A stretch of DNA of 64,000 nt from Saussurea involucrata (lineage: Eukaryota > Streptophyta > Magnoliopsida > Asterales > Asteraceae): contig CM066315.1 in the NCBI GenBank assembly GCA_033807775.1, forward strand, positions 8,126,501-8,190,500, in the 5' to 3' direction. A program made the translations under genes and the position numbers. The notes beneath the pieces were generated by a model, which was given only the letters and a program-made list of their open reading frames with translations, was not told where the DNA came from and did no database searches. Shown in pieces: positions 22,381 to 34,641 of the stretch (the stretch's first letter is position 1; the number at the start of each line of letters is the position of its first letter).

Positions 22381-22409
22381 CCGCGATAGTGACATTGTCA
22401 CTATCGCGG
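22381..22409. promoter_or_regulatory. Near-perfect U3 palindrome
   Basis: Two 14-base arms, CCGCGATAGTGACA and its exact reverse complement, separated by one base. It may bind a dimeric protein or form a cruciform. The related copy at 7675-7701 is less perfect but centred on the same GTGACA-N-TGTCAC. Confidence 0.6.
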
Positions 22410-23162
22410 TCATAATCGCCGTCGGGGGGGGGGGGGGGGGGCAGGGAGTTAAATGCTCAGATTTTGCTACCATTTTCTCATTCTCTCTTTACCCACTTCT
22501 ACATTTCTCTCTCAAAACCCCTCCCCATACCCTAAACCCGTTTTGGAGCCTTTGAAACCATGGATCTTGTGATTCAAAGCATTTCCCTCATCTTTTAGCA
22601 AGAATTTATGGTTAAGGGTTGGAGTTCTTCATCTCCCATCCATTTTGTAAGATTACTACACTTTCTATGGTTTCACCTAACCCTCTTCTAAAACCTTTCC
22701 ATTTTTTGTTGGTTTGTAGAATGAAGCTCATTTCGGTAACCCTAGTGGTATTTGGTTGGTGGATTCAAGTGATGGTTGAGGTTTTGAAAGATTTGGCTTG
22801 AGGATTCAAGTTTCTTTCAAAGGATCTAAAGTTTGGGGAAAATCTAGATTTAGCCTAAATCTAGCAAGGTGAGTTCAAGTTGCTTTGTGGAAACGTTGTA
22901 CATGCAAAAAAATGTTCGTTTTCAAGTATTTATGTGTTTTACATGAAAATTACCTATGGTTGAGTCATTTGTTGGGTTTTGACTATTTGAAGTGCTTAAT
23001 CTTGAAAACATTATAAAACACCTACATTGGGATTTTTGAGTGAGTCGCTAAATGCATCTCAAGAAAAAAATGTTTAAAAGGTTTTGGGTACAAATGGGGT
23101 CTTTGGTAAAAATGCATTTGGTGTTGTTGGAAAAATACATGATTATTATTATGGGTCATTGG

Positions 23163-23197
<35 letters not shown>

Positions 23198-23830
23198 TTG
23201 TGAATTGTGTGGAAAATGATTTGATCAAATAAATGATGGGATTTTGGATTTATCATATCTTATAGGTATGCGTTTGCATATATGACACTTAAATGCATTT
23301 GATTGTATTAGTGTAACAACCGGGTTTTTTTATGGAGAATGCGAAAGTTTGGTGGCCGAAGTCTAAGCATTAAAAGTTAGACTTGAGGGGCCTTTTGGAA
23401 ATTTTTGGGAAATATATATAGCTCCATTTCCCTAGGGCAAAATTTAGAATTCAGTATTTGGTTCTTGAGGTTTGGCGGATAAGAGTAGAAAGGAAGAAAG
23501 AGCAAAAGTGGAGAGGATTCTCATCAAGGAAAAGATTAGCAAAGGTAATCATCCATTATGTTCTTCTGTTTAATTCGAGTTCATTGCTCTCTTTTGTCTT
23601 AGATTTGGGGATGAAATCTTAAGGGTTATAGTGTTCTTCTTCAAAACAACCCTTAAAAGGGTATTTTGGGGTTCTTGGTTGTAATGCTTTGATTTTTCGG
23701 TTTATCAAGGAATTAAATGAATGTTTGTGACTAGTGGATGAACACTTATGTTCGTCTAGTCGAGCTATTATCATAAATTTAGTTTTTAATCACTTTTGGA
23801 TTTGAGTTGTTCGTCCAGTCAGAGGTTTCC

Positions 23831-24070
23831 GGACGTCGCCCCGTTCGGACAGTAGTGCCCGGACAGTGGGGGTTTCCGGGTATGCCCTAGTTTTCGGATG
23901 AGTCGTCCGGAGAATGTGGTTAATGTAGGGAGAGTCCGGACAATCTTTCGGATACGTGTGTCCGGAAAGCTTGGGGTGTTCGGAAAGGTTGGGGTGACCG
24001 GTAAGTCTGGCATCCGGTAAGTCTGGTATCCGATAAGTAGTTCATCCGGTAAGCTAATGTCCGGTAAGCT
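23831..24070 (+). repeat. CCGGA-rich array in solo LTR
   Basis: Many spaced TCCGGA, TTCGGA and CCGGTAAG motifs; equivalent in position to the array at 10097. Confidence 0.75.
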
Positions 24071-24513
24071 GGTGTAGGGTCTGAGTAGTTTGTATTTCAT
24101 TCATTTCTCAGGTAGATCTCTTGAAAGTCAGGAACAGAGTAGGGAAAGAAAGTAAGCACGCCAGGTGAGTTTTTCTAACTAAAATACGTGATTTTACGTG
24201 TTTTCCAAAGGAAGTGATTATATGGAAATGACATGTTATTATACATGATTTTTACGTGAATGAAAGCACAATATTTTACTGATTATGGTGTTTATGAGCA
24301 CGTTGTATTTACAAGCTTTTACGTATGTTTTCCATGAAAAGTATGCTCTACTGAAAAGACTATTCAGCAAGATAAAATGAATTGTAAAGTGTTATACGGA
24401 TTTCATGTTTTATGATTAAGATGAGCTATGTGTATGTTATGTGGAGTCGGTCTGCACAGTGGGATCTGTAGTCCTCGGGATCCGATGATCCCTTGGGCTG
24501 TTATGAGAAGTTT

Positions 24514-24640
24514 GTAGGAGGGAATTCATTTCCTTCCTACTCGGATATGTGATAAGCTTGTAGGAGGGAATTCATTTCCTTCCTACTCGGATATGTGATG
24601 AGCTTGTAGGAGGGAATTCGTTTCCTTCCTACTCGGGCGA
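24514..24640 (+). repeat. Hairpin array GTAGGAGGG...CCTTCCTAC
   Basis: Three units with period 46 bp. Each folds through GTAGGA/TCCTAC around GAATTC(A/G)TTT. The right flank has one CTCGGGCGAG hairpin. Confidence 0.85.
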
Positions 24641-24790
24641 GAGGGGAGTCTGCTGGGGCCCCGATCGCGAAATGTTTATGAGATCCATTACACTGTGCAG
24701 TACCATGAATGATGTCTATGTGAAGAATGTGAAATGTTTTATAAAATTATTTTATAATGATGATGTACCCCGATTATGGAGGGAACTCAC

Positions 24791-24806
24791 TAGATCTCAT
24801 GGTCTA
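24791..24806 (+). other. Conserved LTR stem-loop (TAGATC/GGTCTA)
   Basis: TAGATC, loop TCAT, GGTCTA: a 6-bp stem with one U-G wobble, about 277 bp before the LTR end. Confidence 0.6.
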
Positions 24807-26638
24807 ACCCTCGCTTTTCAAAACTAAAACCTTTTCAGGTAAGCGATTAATAGGAGGCTCAGATAAATGAGCAAAAGCAAGATAGAGTACAGAAGCAGCT
24901 AGAAACAGTGCAAGTGCCTCTGGTAGAAGTTAGATTATTCTCAGTTGTGTATAGGTTGTTTCCGCCAACCTTAGTTTATGAATGATGTAACGAGATTTTT
25001 TGGGACCCATATTTGTAAATGTTATGATTTAATGACATGCATGTCCTGTTGTGTTTTGGGATGTTACAATTAGTGACATTTATTGTTGGTCAATTGTATT
25101 GTTGAGCCCTTGCTCGTATTTGACTTAAGTGAGTCTTGGGGACTTTGGTCCAATGAGAATTACTCTATGTTGAGTTTTGAGATTATATGCATTTGAATCA
25201 TATTTATTATTTAATTACACGTGTTAAAAAATGTTTGACATTCTTTTGTGGGTCATGTGATTGTTCGACTATATTTGCATTGGATGCATAGCATATGAGT
25301 CGGTCTTGTTTATGAGGTTGCATGGGTATTGTGGGGTTGGACTCCGGGACCCATGTTTATGACCTTAAACTTTCCAAGTAGGCACTAGGAGGGTTGAGTC
25401 CGGAGGTGCTACCTTGGAGGTAGGCACTAGGACCTTCGCCGCTTTGAAGGGATTGCCTTGGAGTAGTCCTAAGTGTCTCGTGCCTTGTGGTGGAATTCGA
25501 GGGAATAGACACTAAGGTCAACCGTCTCTTGAGGTGAAACTTGTTGAGAAGTCGTAGGAACCCTTGGACGTCTAGTCGCGAGGTGTTGTACGATTAACGT
25601 TGTACGAGTGGTATACTTATATGTTTCCTCCACCCTCAACGAATACGGGTCTCCCCCGTTGTTGTCAATATTATATTGAGTCTCGTGATATGCATGTTTG
25701 AATTACTGTAAGCCTTGTGCGAGTAACTGCAAGTATTGATTTTAATATTGGAACCCATCCACGTATATTAAGGTTTGCTTGAACGACTACTCTCATGCTT
25801 GGGTATTTGGACTTTATTTATAATTACGCTTTGCATGGGTTGTCGAGTCGGTCATATGCTTTCGGGAACGTATTATATGTATTTGGATTGTTTTTCCATG
25901 TTCTTATGGGTGTTGTATTATTCCTCCTCCTTGTTGGGATGTTTCGAATAATAGAATTTTACTCAAGTTTTCTTTATTTGAAAATTTAATAATCATTCAC
26001 AGTTTAGGTGAGCTTTTCGATCTAAATCTATTATTGAGAAATGTTTCATAGTGGAGCTTTCGACACGGGTTTTGGGTGCATTGGAAAATGGATTGTTCAC
26101 ACACTTAAATATAATTTTTTTGGAAAGTCGTGATTTTAAGTTGTACTCATTTGGTTTAACGAACTATTTTATCATGATGAAAACTCTTGAACTTACTAGG
26201 CGTTAGTCTAACCCTTTTTATTTGTCGGCATGTACAACAGGTTTGGGTTGGGAATGGTTCTAGTGACACTGTGAAGAGTGGAGAGCTAGTCGTGTGCTCA
26301 AGAACTAAGTGACTTGGTGAAGTCTTCCGTATTTTGGGATTAACAACTTTGGTTTGAGTTAAGTAACACCCGACTTTTGTAGTCGTCGTATAGGACTTAG
26401 GACATTGAATTGTTGAAGTTATTATGTCTTATTTTTGAGGTATTTCCAATGATGGTTTGTAGAAGGAATTTTATCCTTATTTGATTATTTTATCGAAGTT
26501 TTTGTCTAGTTGTTCTTTCCAATTTTGAGGGTGTTACAACTTTGCGACGAGCCTTTTAATACAATGGTTTAAACAAAAAAAACTGAATCTAAAAAGAAAA
26601 AAAAAACCCTTAAATGAATTAAACATAAAAATCAATTA

Positions 26639-27475
26639 GGGGCCGTTTACAAAACGCTTACCCTGGTAAGTGCTTACCAAGTCACATTAGTTTACCGGAT
26701 GAATATGGCTAGGACCAAGAATCTTACCCGGTAAGAGCAGAAGCAAGGACTGGGAGTCGAAAGCAAGGACCGAGAGTCTTACCCGGTAAGTGAGTGCGGT
26801 GACTCTTACCACGGTTAGCGCTTACCGGCTAAATTGTTGATTACGATGCCATTTTGGTGGACTAAAATCTTACCCGGAATGTAGATGATAGTGTTGAATT
26901 TTACCGGTAAACACTTACCTGGGTAAATGATTAGTTAAACGGTTCCTAACCCTGAGAAAAATAATTATGGTCACCCAATTGTTCTCCTTCGCATTTGTAA
27001 ACTTTAGGTCCATTTTTTTTTAATTTTTGTGAATTTGAGAACCCCTTTTTTGGTAAATTGGCAAAAAAAGTGCATTCTGACACTGTAAACTTGTGATCGA
27101 TTGTTTAAGAATATGATTAATATTGCATAAGACTTCTATGTTGTACATCCTTGAAAACTACAATTAAGGGGTCGTTTACCTAATCACTTATCCGGGTAAG
27201 TGTTTATCGGTAATATTCAACACTGTCACCTACTTCCTGGGTAAGATTTTAGTCCACCAAAATGGCATCGTATGCTACAATTTAGCGGGTAAGCGTAAAC
27301 CGTGGTAAGCGTCGTCGCACTCACTTACCGGGTATAACTCTTGATCCTTGCTTTTAGACTCTTGGTCCTTGCTTCACCCTTACCGGGTAAGATTCTTGGT
27401 CCTTGCCATATTCATCTGGTAAGCTAATATAACTTGATAAGCACTTACCCGGGTAAGCGTTTTGTAAACGGCCCC
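26639..27475. mobile_element. Inverted pair of MITEs forming one fold-back unit (837 bp)
   Basis: The left half (26639-26946) and right half (27168-27475) are inverted copies of about 305 bp, rich in TTACCCGGTAAG. Each half has its own end pair (GGGGCCGTTTAC and GTTAAACGGTTCC). The outer flanks are TTA/TTA (26636-26638, 27476-27478) and the inner flanks TAA/TAA. TSD length suggests PIF/Harbinger. Confidence 0.8.
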
Positions 27476-27478
27476 TTA

Positions 27479-28170
27479 GACTCTAAACTAAGATCAAACC
27501 TTAAATATGGATGGACATGTGATGTAGATGAACATATTAAAACACTAGACATATTCAAATCAACCATTTTATTCCAATATTAGACCAAACATCCAACAAA
27601 AACCATAACTACATCGATCAAAAAATATAAAAACAAAGAGTTTTGGGCGAAGATGATCCAATCTTAATAGTAATAAATTTTAATTTTCAAAAATAAAAAT
27701 GCTTGATTATTATTGTAATTGGAAAACGTTTGGTATACAGACTAGTCAGGATGGAACAAGACAAAACAAAACAAAACAAAACAGGACAATGCAAGACAGA
27801 ACAATTATTTAAGGTTTGGTAAGACAGAACTTGACAGAACATAACAGATAACATAACCAATCTACCCTTAACAAACATGTTTATATATTTGATTAATTAT
27901 GTAATTTATTAAATTATAATAAAATAAATATATTATATTATAGAATATATTATTAAAAAGTTTTTTTGAAGACGATTAAAGTGACCTCGACATAAAAAGT
28001 TTATGTAGTTTTTTTTAAAATCTAACATTTTCTATATTTTTTTATTATTATTAAATAGTTTACATAAATTAATCAGAACATAAAAACCTTGTAAAAATAA
28101 TATTTTGAGGACATTAAAGTGAAATTTAAAAAACATAAAGTACAATATTAAAAAGATTTTTGATTTATAA
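27479..28170. other. AT-rich spacer with (AAAAC)n
   Basis: No gene seen. A short AAAAC microsatellite and GACAGAAC repeats lie at about 27755-27850. From about 27900 it grades into the AT-rich repeat family that continues to 30900. Confidence 0.5.
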
Positions 28171-28814
28171 GGCTATCAGTACCCCAGGAAGGCATCTTTC
28201 AAAGATTTCATGTCAACATCAGCGCCACATCAGCTTTTCTTCCATCCCTCATTCGATCCCTAACGATCCCTAAACACCCGTACCCCATTCCCTCAAACCC
28301 TTTTGCCACCTCATTTATTTTAATTCTTTTATTTATACATTTAATTATTTAACAAAATAAAAATATTTATATATTTTTTAATAAATAAAAATAAGATAAA
28401 TAATAAAAATTAAAATTCATATCATTCATTAAAAATAAAAATTACAAAATAAATTTAATATATAGAGGTTGAGAGAATTTGAGAGAGTTTGAGAGGTGTG
28501 AGAAATAAGAGGTTGAGAGAATAAGAGGTTGAGAGGTGTGAGAAATAAGAGGTTGAGAGGTGTGAGAAATAAGAGGTTGAGGGTTAAATATATAGTGGGA
28601 TTAAATTGAGAAAAATAAATTTTTTTAGTAATATAGCCGTTCAACGGCATGAATTTTAAAAAATTTAATTAATTTTTTTTTAAAAACCTTCGGGATGGAT
28701 CGGGATCCCATCCCCGAATTCCATCCCTTCCCGCATCCCTTCCCCGAGCCGTAGCCCATCCCCGCTGACCCCGAGCCCCATCCCGAGCCCATCCCGCCTC
28801 CGCTACGGAAGGCC
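28171..28814. mobile_element. PIF/Harbinger-like element (644 bp)
   Basis: Left end GGCTATCAGTACCCC and right end (inverted) GGCCTTCCGTAGCGG, flanked by TAA (28168-28170, 28815-28817). The flanks rejoin as GATTTATAAGCATTGTTAGC, a sequence found uninterrupted in other units of the host repeat. Contains three GAGAGGTGTGAGAAATAAGA units. Family shared with 20723-21658. Confidence 0.75.
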
Positions 28815-28817
28815 TAA

Positions 28818-30871
28818 GCATTGTTAGCCTACTAAAAGATAAAAAAATATAACATATTAAAATAAGTATTTAATTTATAAGCATTGTTATCTATCTTATA
28901 AAATTAAAAATGAAAAGTTTTTGTTAGCTTATTAAGAAAATAAAACAATTTAAAATTTTGGTTTATAATCATTGTTAATAGGGTTGAGCATTCGGACGGG
29001 TCGGACGAATCGGGGCCTAAAACCCACCACCCGATCGGGTTTCGGGGTTTTTTTCTCCCACCCGAAATCCGTCCAATATACACTTCGGATATCGGGTATT
29101 TCGGGGGCCGGTTCGGGTCGGTCGGGTACAACGGGTTTTAGAAACCAAACAAAATCTAAAACATTGTAACAACTTACAATTTAGATTTTAGAACAAACAA
29201 AAAAATTTATAACTTACAGTGTTTGTCAAAAAATCAAACACAGATAAGAAAGTAACCATATAGATGAATTAGCAATTGAAAGTTGAAACCTGTGAAGTGT
29301 GAACCAAAAATCAGAAATCAGAAACCCAAATAATCAAAATCATTAAAAAATCGAGAAATCAAGAAGAAAGTAACCTACTGTGTCACTGTGTGTCTGTGTT
29401 TGAGTGTCTCGAACATGTCGCCGACGATGGAGTCTCGGCGATGGGTGGCCGACGATGGAGGGTGAAATCGGTGGGTTTTTCGTTTTGGACTTTTGGGGTT
29501 CGTGGAATCATGTGGAAGAAACTCAAGAAAGGGGATTAGGTATTTAGGTTAGAATATCTGAATAAGAGAAAGTAAGTATAATATGTGTATTTACTTATTT
29601 TAAAATTATAAAAAAACTATTTTTAAAAAAATCCGGATATTCGGGTCGGTCGGGTGGGGTAAACCCATCCCCAACCCGATCCTACTTACCCGCAGAATAA
29701 ATCGGGGATCGGGGCAATCGGGTGGCGGGTTTTCGGGTTACGGTTTTATGACCTATTTTCAGGTCGGGCGGTCGGATATATCGGGTTCTGCTCACCCCTA
29801 ATTGTTAACTTATTAAGAAAAACAAAAAATTAAATAAATAAAAAATATATATTATTAAATAAGTTTTGATTTATAAGTATTGTTAGCTTATCCATAAAAA
29901 TGTAAATAAACAAAAACATACATTATTAAAAATATTTTTATTTTATAAGCATTGTTAACCTACTAAAAGATAAAAAAATATAACATATTAAAATAAATAT
30001 TTGATTTATATGGTTTGTTATCCATGTTATAAAATTATAAAATAAAAAATGAAAAGTTTTTATAAATAATGAGAACATTTAATGTATGACTTATATTTAA
30101 AATAAATCAAAATTGTAGAAAAATAGATAAATGGTCATGGAGACTTCTCCTTAACTCACTCTCATACATTCTCTTTTATATATTGATATATTGATGTTAA
30201 CTTATTAAGAAAAACAAAAATAAAATAAATACAAAATATATTTTATTAAATAAGTTTTGATTTATAAGTATTGTTAGGTTATCCATAAAAATATAAATAA
30301 ATAAAAACATACAATATTAAAAAGATTTTTGATTTATAAGCATTATTAGGCTACTAAAAGATAAAAAAAATTTATAACATATTAAAATAAGTATTTAATT
30401 TATAAGCATTGTTATCTATTATATAAAATTAAAAAATTAAAAATGAAAAGTTTTGTTAGCTTATTAAGAAAATAAAACAATTTAAAATTTTGGTTTATAA
30501 TCATTGTTAACTTATTAAGAAAAACAAAAAATTAAATAAATAAAAAATATATATTATTAAATAAGTTTTGATTTATAAGTATTGTTAGTTTATCCATAAA
30601 AATGTAAATAAACAAAAACATACAATATTAAAAAAAAAATTATAAGCATTGTTAGCCTACTAAAGGATAAAGAAATATAACATATTAAAATAAGTATTTG
30701 ATTTATATTGATTGTTATCCATGTTATAAAATTATAAAATAAAAAATGAAAAGTTTTTGTAATTAATAAGAACATTTAATGTATGTCTTATATTTAAAAT
30801 AAATCAAAATTGTAGAAAAATATATAAATGGTCATGAAGACCTCTTCTTAACTCACACTCATACATTTTCC

Positions 30872-30890
<19 letters not shown>
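28818..30890. repeat. AT-rich tandem repeat family
   Basis: Related units containing TTTATAAGCATTGTTAGCCT, ACTAAAAGATAAAAAAATAT and GTTAACTTATTAAGAAAAAC recur, with GTTAACTTATTAAG starting units at 29804, 30195 and 30506. Longer copies end ATGGTCATGRAGAC...CTCATACATT near 30150 and 30850. No coding potential. Confidence 0.7.
28979..29800. mobile_element. Non-autonomous hAT element (822 bp)
   Basis: TIRs TAGGGTTGAGCA and, inverted, TAGGGGTGAGCA, flanked by an 8-bp duplication ATTGTTAA (28971-28978 and 29801-29808). TAGGG-type ends and the 8-bp TSD are characteristic of Ac-like hAT elements. GC-rich CGGGTCGG repeats lie inside both ends. No transposase frame. Confidence 0.9.
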
Positions 30891-30902
<12 letters not shown>

Positions 30903-32750
30903 ATTAATATTTTGGATTAATATTTTGTTATAACTTTCAAAAAACTTCTCGGATAAAAATGACTTATTTTTTCAATCATTTTGATCTTGGTTCCGTCGGA
31001 GTAAGTCATAAAGTAGAACCATTTACTATAATTCGTTCTCAATAGTCATAAGATGATCATCTTAGGATGATCCTTTTATACAAGAAAGTATGTAAAATTT
31101 TCTAAATATAGAAAACTCTTATATTTAATTATTACGATAGAACGTATTTTTATTGTTGTATTCTATTATTAAGAACTTTGAAATTAATTGTTTAAAAAAA
31201 TAAATAATATAGTATTAAATATAAGAAATATTTTATTAATATAATAAATATTGTAATATTCAAAATAAAAAACAAAAAAATGTTATAGTCCAATAAAAAT
31301 TTCTTTTAAATAGTTTGAATTCTTGTTATCCCTTTTGGATAAAATTTTAAAAAATTGTTGGAGATCCCCACAATTTTGGAGGTGTAGCTTTCTTGGTAGG
31401 ATATATGACTTTCTCACTACATATCATCAATTCAAGTTCTTTCAAGATTACTTGATCCGTGCGTTGCACATTAATAAAAGACATTTTAAAGAAATATTTG
31501 TCCAAGCTAAGTTAAAACGTAATTATTTGGTTAATAGTTAGTTATATCCAAATTAAAATGAAGAATGTATTTTCGTAAGTGGTACATTTTCTTATATTGA
31601 TAATTGTTTTTCTTGTTATGAAGAGCAGTTTTATTGTTATGTCTGTTGAAATTCAAAAGACATGTCATACAACCATATCACTATTGTTGCTACAAAGGTT
31701 CAACTAAAATTAGCCAACCTTATGAGATGCAACAATTTGACGTACTCTCATTTTGTCAATATAAGATTATACGTTTCATTAAAAAAAATCACCTTCTCAC
31801 CAATATGGAATTACTAAACTCACCAAATTTCATATTTATGTAAAACATTCCTTCATCGTTTTTTATAGCCATATAAGAATCTTTAATCTAGCATTCTCTA
31901 ATCAAAGTGGAATGACTAAAACAACATCATAATGCAACTCAAATACCCTTGGTTATTTCTTTCGTACGTATAAAGAAAGAAAGAAAGATAAGGATGTAAG
32001 TATTTTTTTGGGTTTATATATAAATATTTATGTAATGTTTTATAAAACATCTCTAATGAGGTTTGGTTCGAAGATTTTCCTATCCAATAAAACATTTTAA
32101 TCATCAAAATCATCCCTCGTCTTTTCTTATAGTTATCTTCATTTTTAAATCTAACTTTTCTTAATCAATGTGGGATAACTAAGTAATACCACTTTGGAAT
32201 ATTTGAAAATATTCAATTCTCCCAATGCCACCTCAAGTACCCTTAGTTGTTACTTTTATATCTATAAAGATAAAATTGAGAGATTTTGATATAATGAATT
32301 GTTATATCATGTAGATTAAATAATATAACGATAAATTATTCATGAAAATGTTATGTACCTTTATACTTGTTCAGTCTTATACCCACCTCCTTTTGATGAT
32401 TTATTTTTTCAAATAATTTTAAATACTGATATTTATTTATTTATTGGCAAAAAATAGTTATACAAATAATATGATCGTTTGTTACAAAGTATGACCTCCT
32501 CCGTTCATATGCACACTTTCTTCTTTCAATCATCATCCTCTCACCAATGTGATATACACATACATAAACAAATTTCAAGATTTAAGGAATTCTTAAAATG
32601 ACTTGCTACAGAAAATGACCTTCTCCTTTCATATACATATTTCCTTCTTTCTTCTCATCAACGTGCGATAAACAAACTTAACCACATTTTGAGATTTAAA
32701 AAAAAACTCAAATCTCATCATGACTTGCTATAAAAAATTACTTCTTTTAA
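30891..32750. other. AT-rich region with degraded repeat units, no gene
   Basis: A (TA)n run at 30874-30900, then AT-rich sequence. From about 31640 it contains diverged pieces of the tandem repeat that follows (CAATGTGGGATAACT near 32167, repeated CTTGCTA motifs near 32600-32730). The short frames look random. Confidence 0.5.
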
Positions 32751-32811
32751 TATACTACATTTCTAGGGTTTTCCTTTTAGATGTATATAAATATGTAATT
32801 TAAACTTTTAG

Positions 32812-34094
32812 TTGGCCAAAATTAACCAACATATTGTTTTGGAAGATCGGCCAAAAAAAGCCAACAACATTGGTTTAGAGGATTAACCAAAATGAGCCAA
32901 CCCCATGAGTTACCACAAACGCATCTCAACCTCCATTTATATATCCACAATTCATTTTCAACCTTTTGTCTCTTTATCAATGTGAGATACCTTAAAAACA
33001 ACCACACTTTAAGAAATGAGGAATTCTCAATTCTTGGGATGTCACCTTATCTTTTGTGGATTTTCCTTTTAAATATATACAGATATAGATATACATACAT
33101 TTTTAATAATATAAAACATCTACTAATATCATTTCCTCAAATATTATATAAAAAAATAGATCTAGTTACCAAATAGGCATCATTCTCAAACTTTTATTGG
33201 CAAAAAGAAAGCGTTAATTCGTTTAAACCAATAATATGGCCCCTTGTTACAAAGTATGATCTCCTTTCAAATGCACATGTTCGTCTTTCAATCTTCTTTC
33301 TCTCGTCTATGTGACATAAAAAAATTCAACCACAATTCAATAATGAAAATTTCTCAATTCTTAGGATGTCACCTCATCTTTTGTGATTTTCCTTTTAGAT
33401 ATATATAGATTTAAACTTTTAGGTTGGCCAAGATGAGCCAACATATTATTTGGAGGGTCGGCCAAAAACGCCAAAAACATTGGTTTAGAGGATCAACTAA
33501 AATGAGCCAACCCCATGAGTTACCACAAAGACATCTCTACCTCCATTTATATATCCACAATTCATTGTCAATCTTTTGTCTCTCTATCAATGTGGGATAC
33601 CTTAGAAGCAAACCACAATTCAAAAAATGAGAAAATCTCAATTCTTAGGATGTCACCCAATTGTTTGTGGATTTTCCTTTTAGATATATATATATATATA
33701 TATAGATATATAGATATAGATATAGATTTAAACTTTTAGGTTGGCCAAAATAAGCCAACATATTGTTTGGAGGGTCGGCCAAAAAAGGCCAACAACATTG
33801 GTTTAGAGGATCGGCCAGAATGAGTCAACCCCATGAGTTAACACAAACACATCTCAACATCCCATTATATATCCATAATTCATTGCCAATATTTTGTCTC
33901 TCTATCAATGAGGGATACATTAGAAGCAACCACAATTCAAGAAATGAGGAACTCTCAATTCTTAGGATGCCACCTGATCTTTTGTGGATTTTTCTTTTAG
34001 ATATATATAGATATAGATTTAAACTTTTAGGTTGGCCAAAATGAGCTAACATATTGTTTGGAGGGTTGGCCAAAAAAGGCCAACAACATTGGTT
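32812..34094. repeat. Tandem repeat block 1 (GGCCAAAATGAGCC family)
   Basis: Units of about 290-350 bp (one longer) contain TTGGCCAAAATGAGCCAACA, GGAGGGTCGGCCAAAAA, CCCATGAGTTACCACAAA and TATCAATGTGGGATACC, then a (TA)n/(GATATA)n spacer. Short frames seen repeatedly here are the same repeat, not genes. Confidence 0.85.
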
Positions 34095-34099
34095 TAGAG

Positions 34100-34641
34100 T
34101 GTTAGTCCCAGATGGCTTAACAAGTATTGTAGAAGGGGGGGTTGAATACAATACTCAAAATTTTCACAATTTTAATTCTTTATATTGAAAATCTTTCAAC
34201 TAGAATTACACAAAGAAACTTAAAGACTGTTGCGAAAAAGAACAGATAAACTATTCTAACAATCTTTCACAAAGTAAACTAAACAATACAGCAGAGAACA
34301 CTAAGAGCAAGGCTATAAGGTTATCAAGCAATATGAAAATCTTGCATTGAGAGAAATCCAGAAAGCGTGATTTGAATGGAGTCTTCATCTTCCTTTTATA
34401 GTGAGGACAAGGTACTGAGCATTAAATGCATGGTACTATTATCCTCAAGTCACTTGCAACGAACCAATGGTCTTTGGAAAAGTACCAGTGGACTTCTAAA
34501 AAGTTGATAAGTCACTATCACCTTTTTCTTGAAACAAGGAATAGAAGCCATGCAGAAGGGACATCTTCCAAAAGGATAATAAGACAAAAGGTTGCTTTTG
34601 CCTGTAAGAAGATTTTGTCCCGAAGTAAATGATCTTCTTGA
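34100..34641 (-). repeat. Partial 3' LTR of the copia element
   Basis: Same as 51023-51564 of the solo LTR; the rest of the LTR (475 bp, its 5' part) is absent. TAGAG precedes it at 34095-34099. A deletion joined the LTR directly to the extra ORF. Confidence 0.85.

Larger units (their letters stand above)
23312..25068 (+). mobile_element. Solo LTR of a third chromovirus family (1757 bp)
   Basis: TGTAACAACC to GGGATGTTACA, flanked by ATTAG (23307-23311 and 25069-25073). Contains a TATATATAG box (about 23413), a CCGGA-rich array (23831-24070), three GTAGGAGGG hairpin units (24514-24640), the stem-loop at 24791-24806, TTTTCAGGTAAGCGA at about 24832, and GTATAGGTTGTTTCCGCCAA near 24951, shared with the LTR at 1735 and inverted at 56920. 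Confidence 0.9.
22131..26538 (+). mobile_element. Solo LTR (about 2.65 kb) split by another solo LTR
   Basis: TGTAACACCC to GGGTGTTACA, flanked by ACTTT (22126-22130 and 26539-26543). Same family as 7451-17626. Its U3 has a near-perfect 29-bp palindrome (22381-22409) and a G18 run (22424-22441). The stem-loop is at about 26197-26210, 342 bp before the LTR end. Confidence 0.9.
21776..26566. mobile_element. hAT-type MITE split by nested solo LTRs
   Basis: Left end CAATATTCTAAATAGCG and, inverted, right end CATTGTATTAAAAGGC, flanked by an 8-bp duplication GTTTAAAC (21768-21775 and 26567-26574). The 8-bp TSD and CA...TG ends indicate hAT. Without the LTR insertion the element is about 380 bp. 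A second copy is at 57237-57599, which lets the whole element be aligned. Confidence 0.9.
32753..34641. repeat. Left copy of a 1.9 kb duplicated segment
   Basis: Matches 49664-51564 with roughly ten substitutions seen by eye plus (TA)n length differences. It spans the tandem repeat block and the first about 540 bp of the copia LTR, including its TAGAG target site. Confidence 0.9.
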
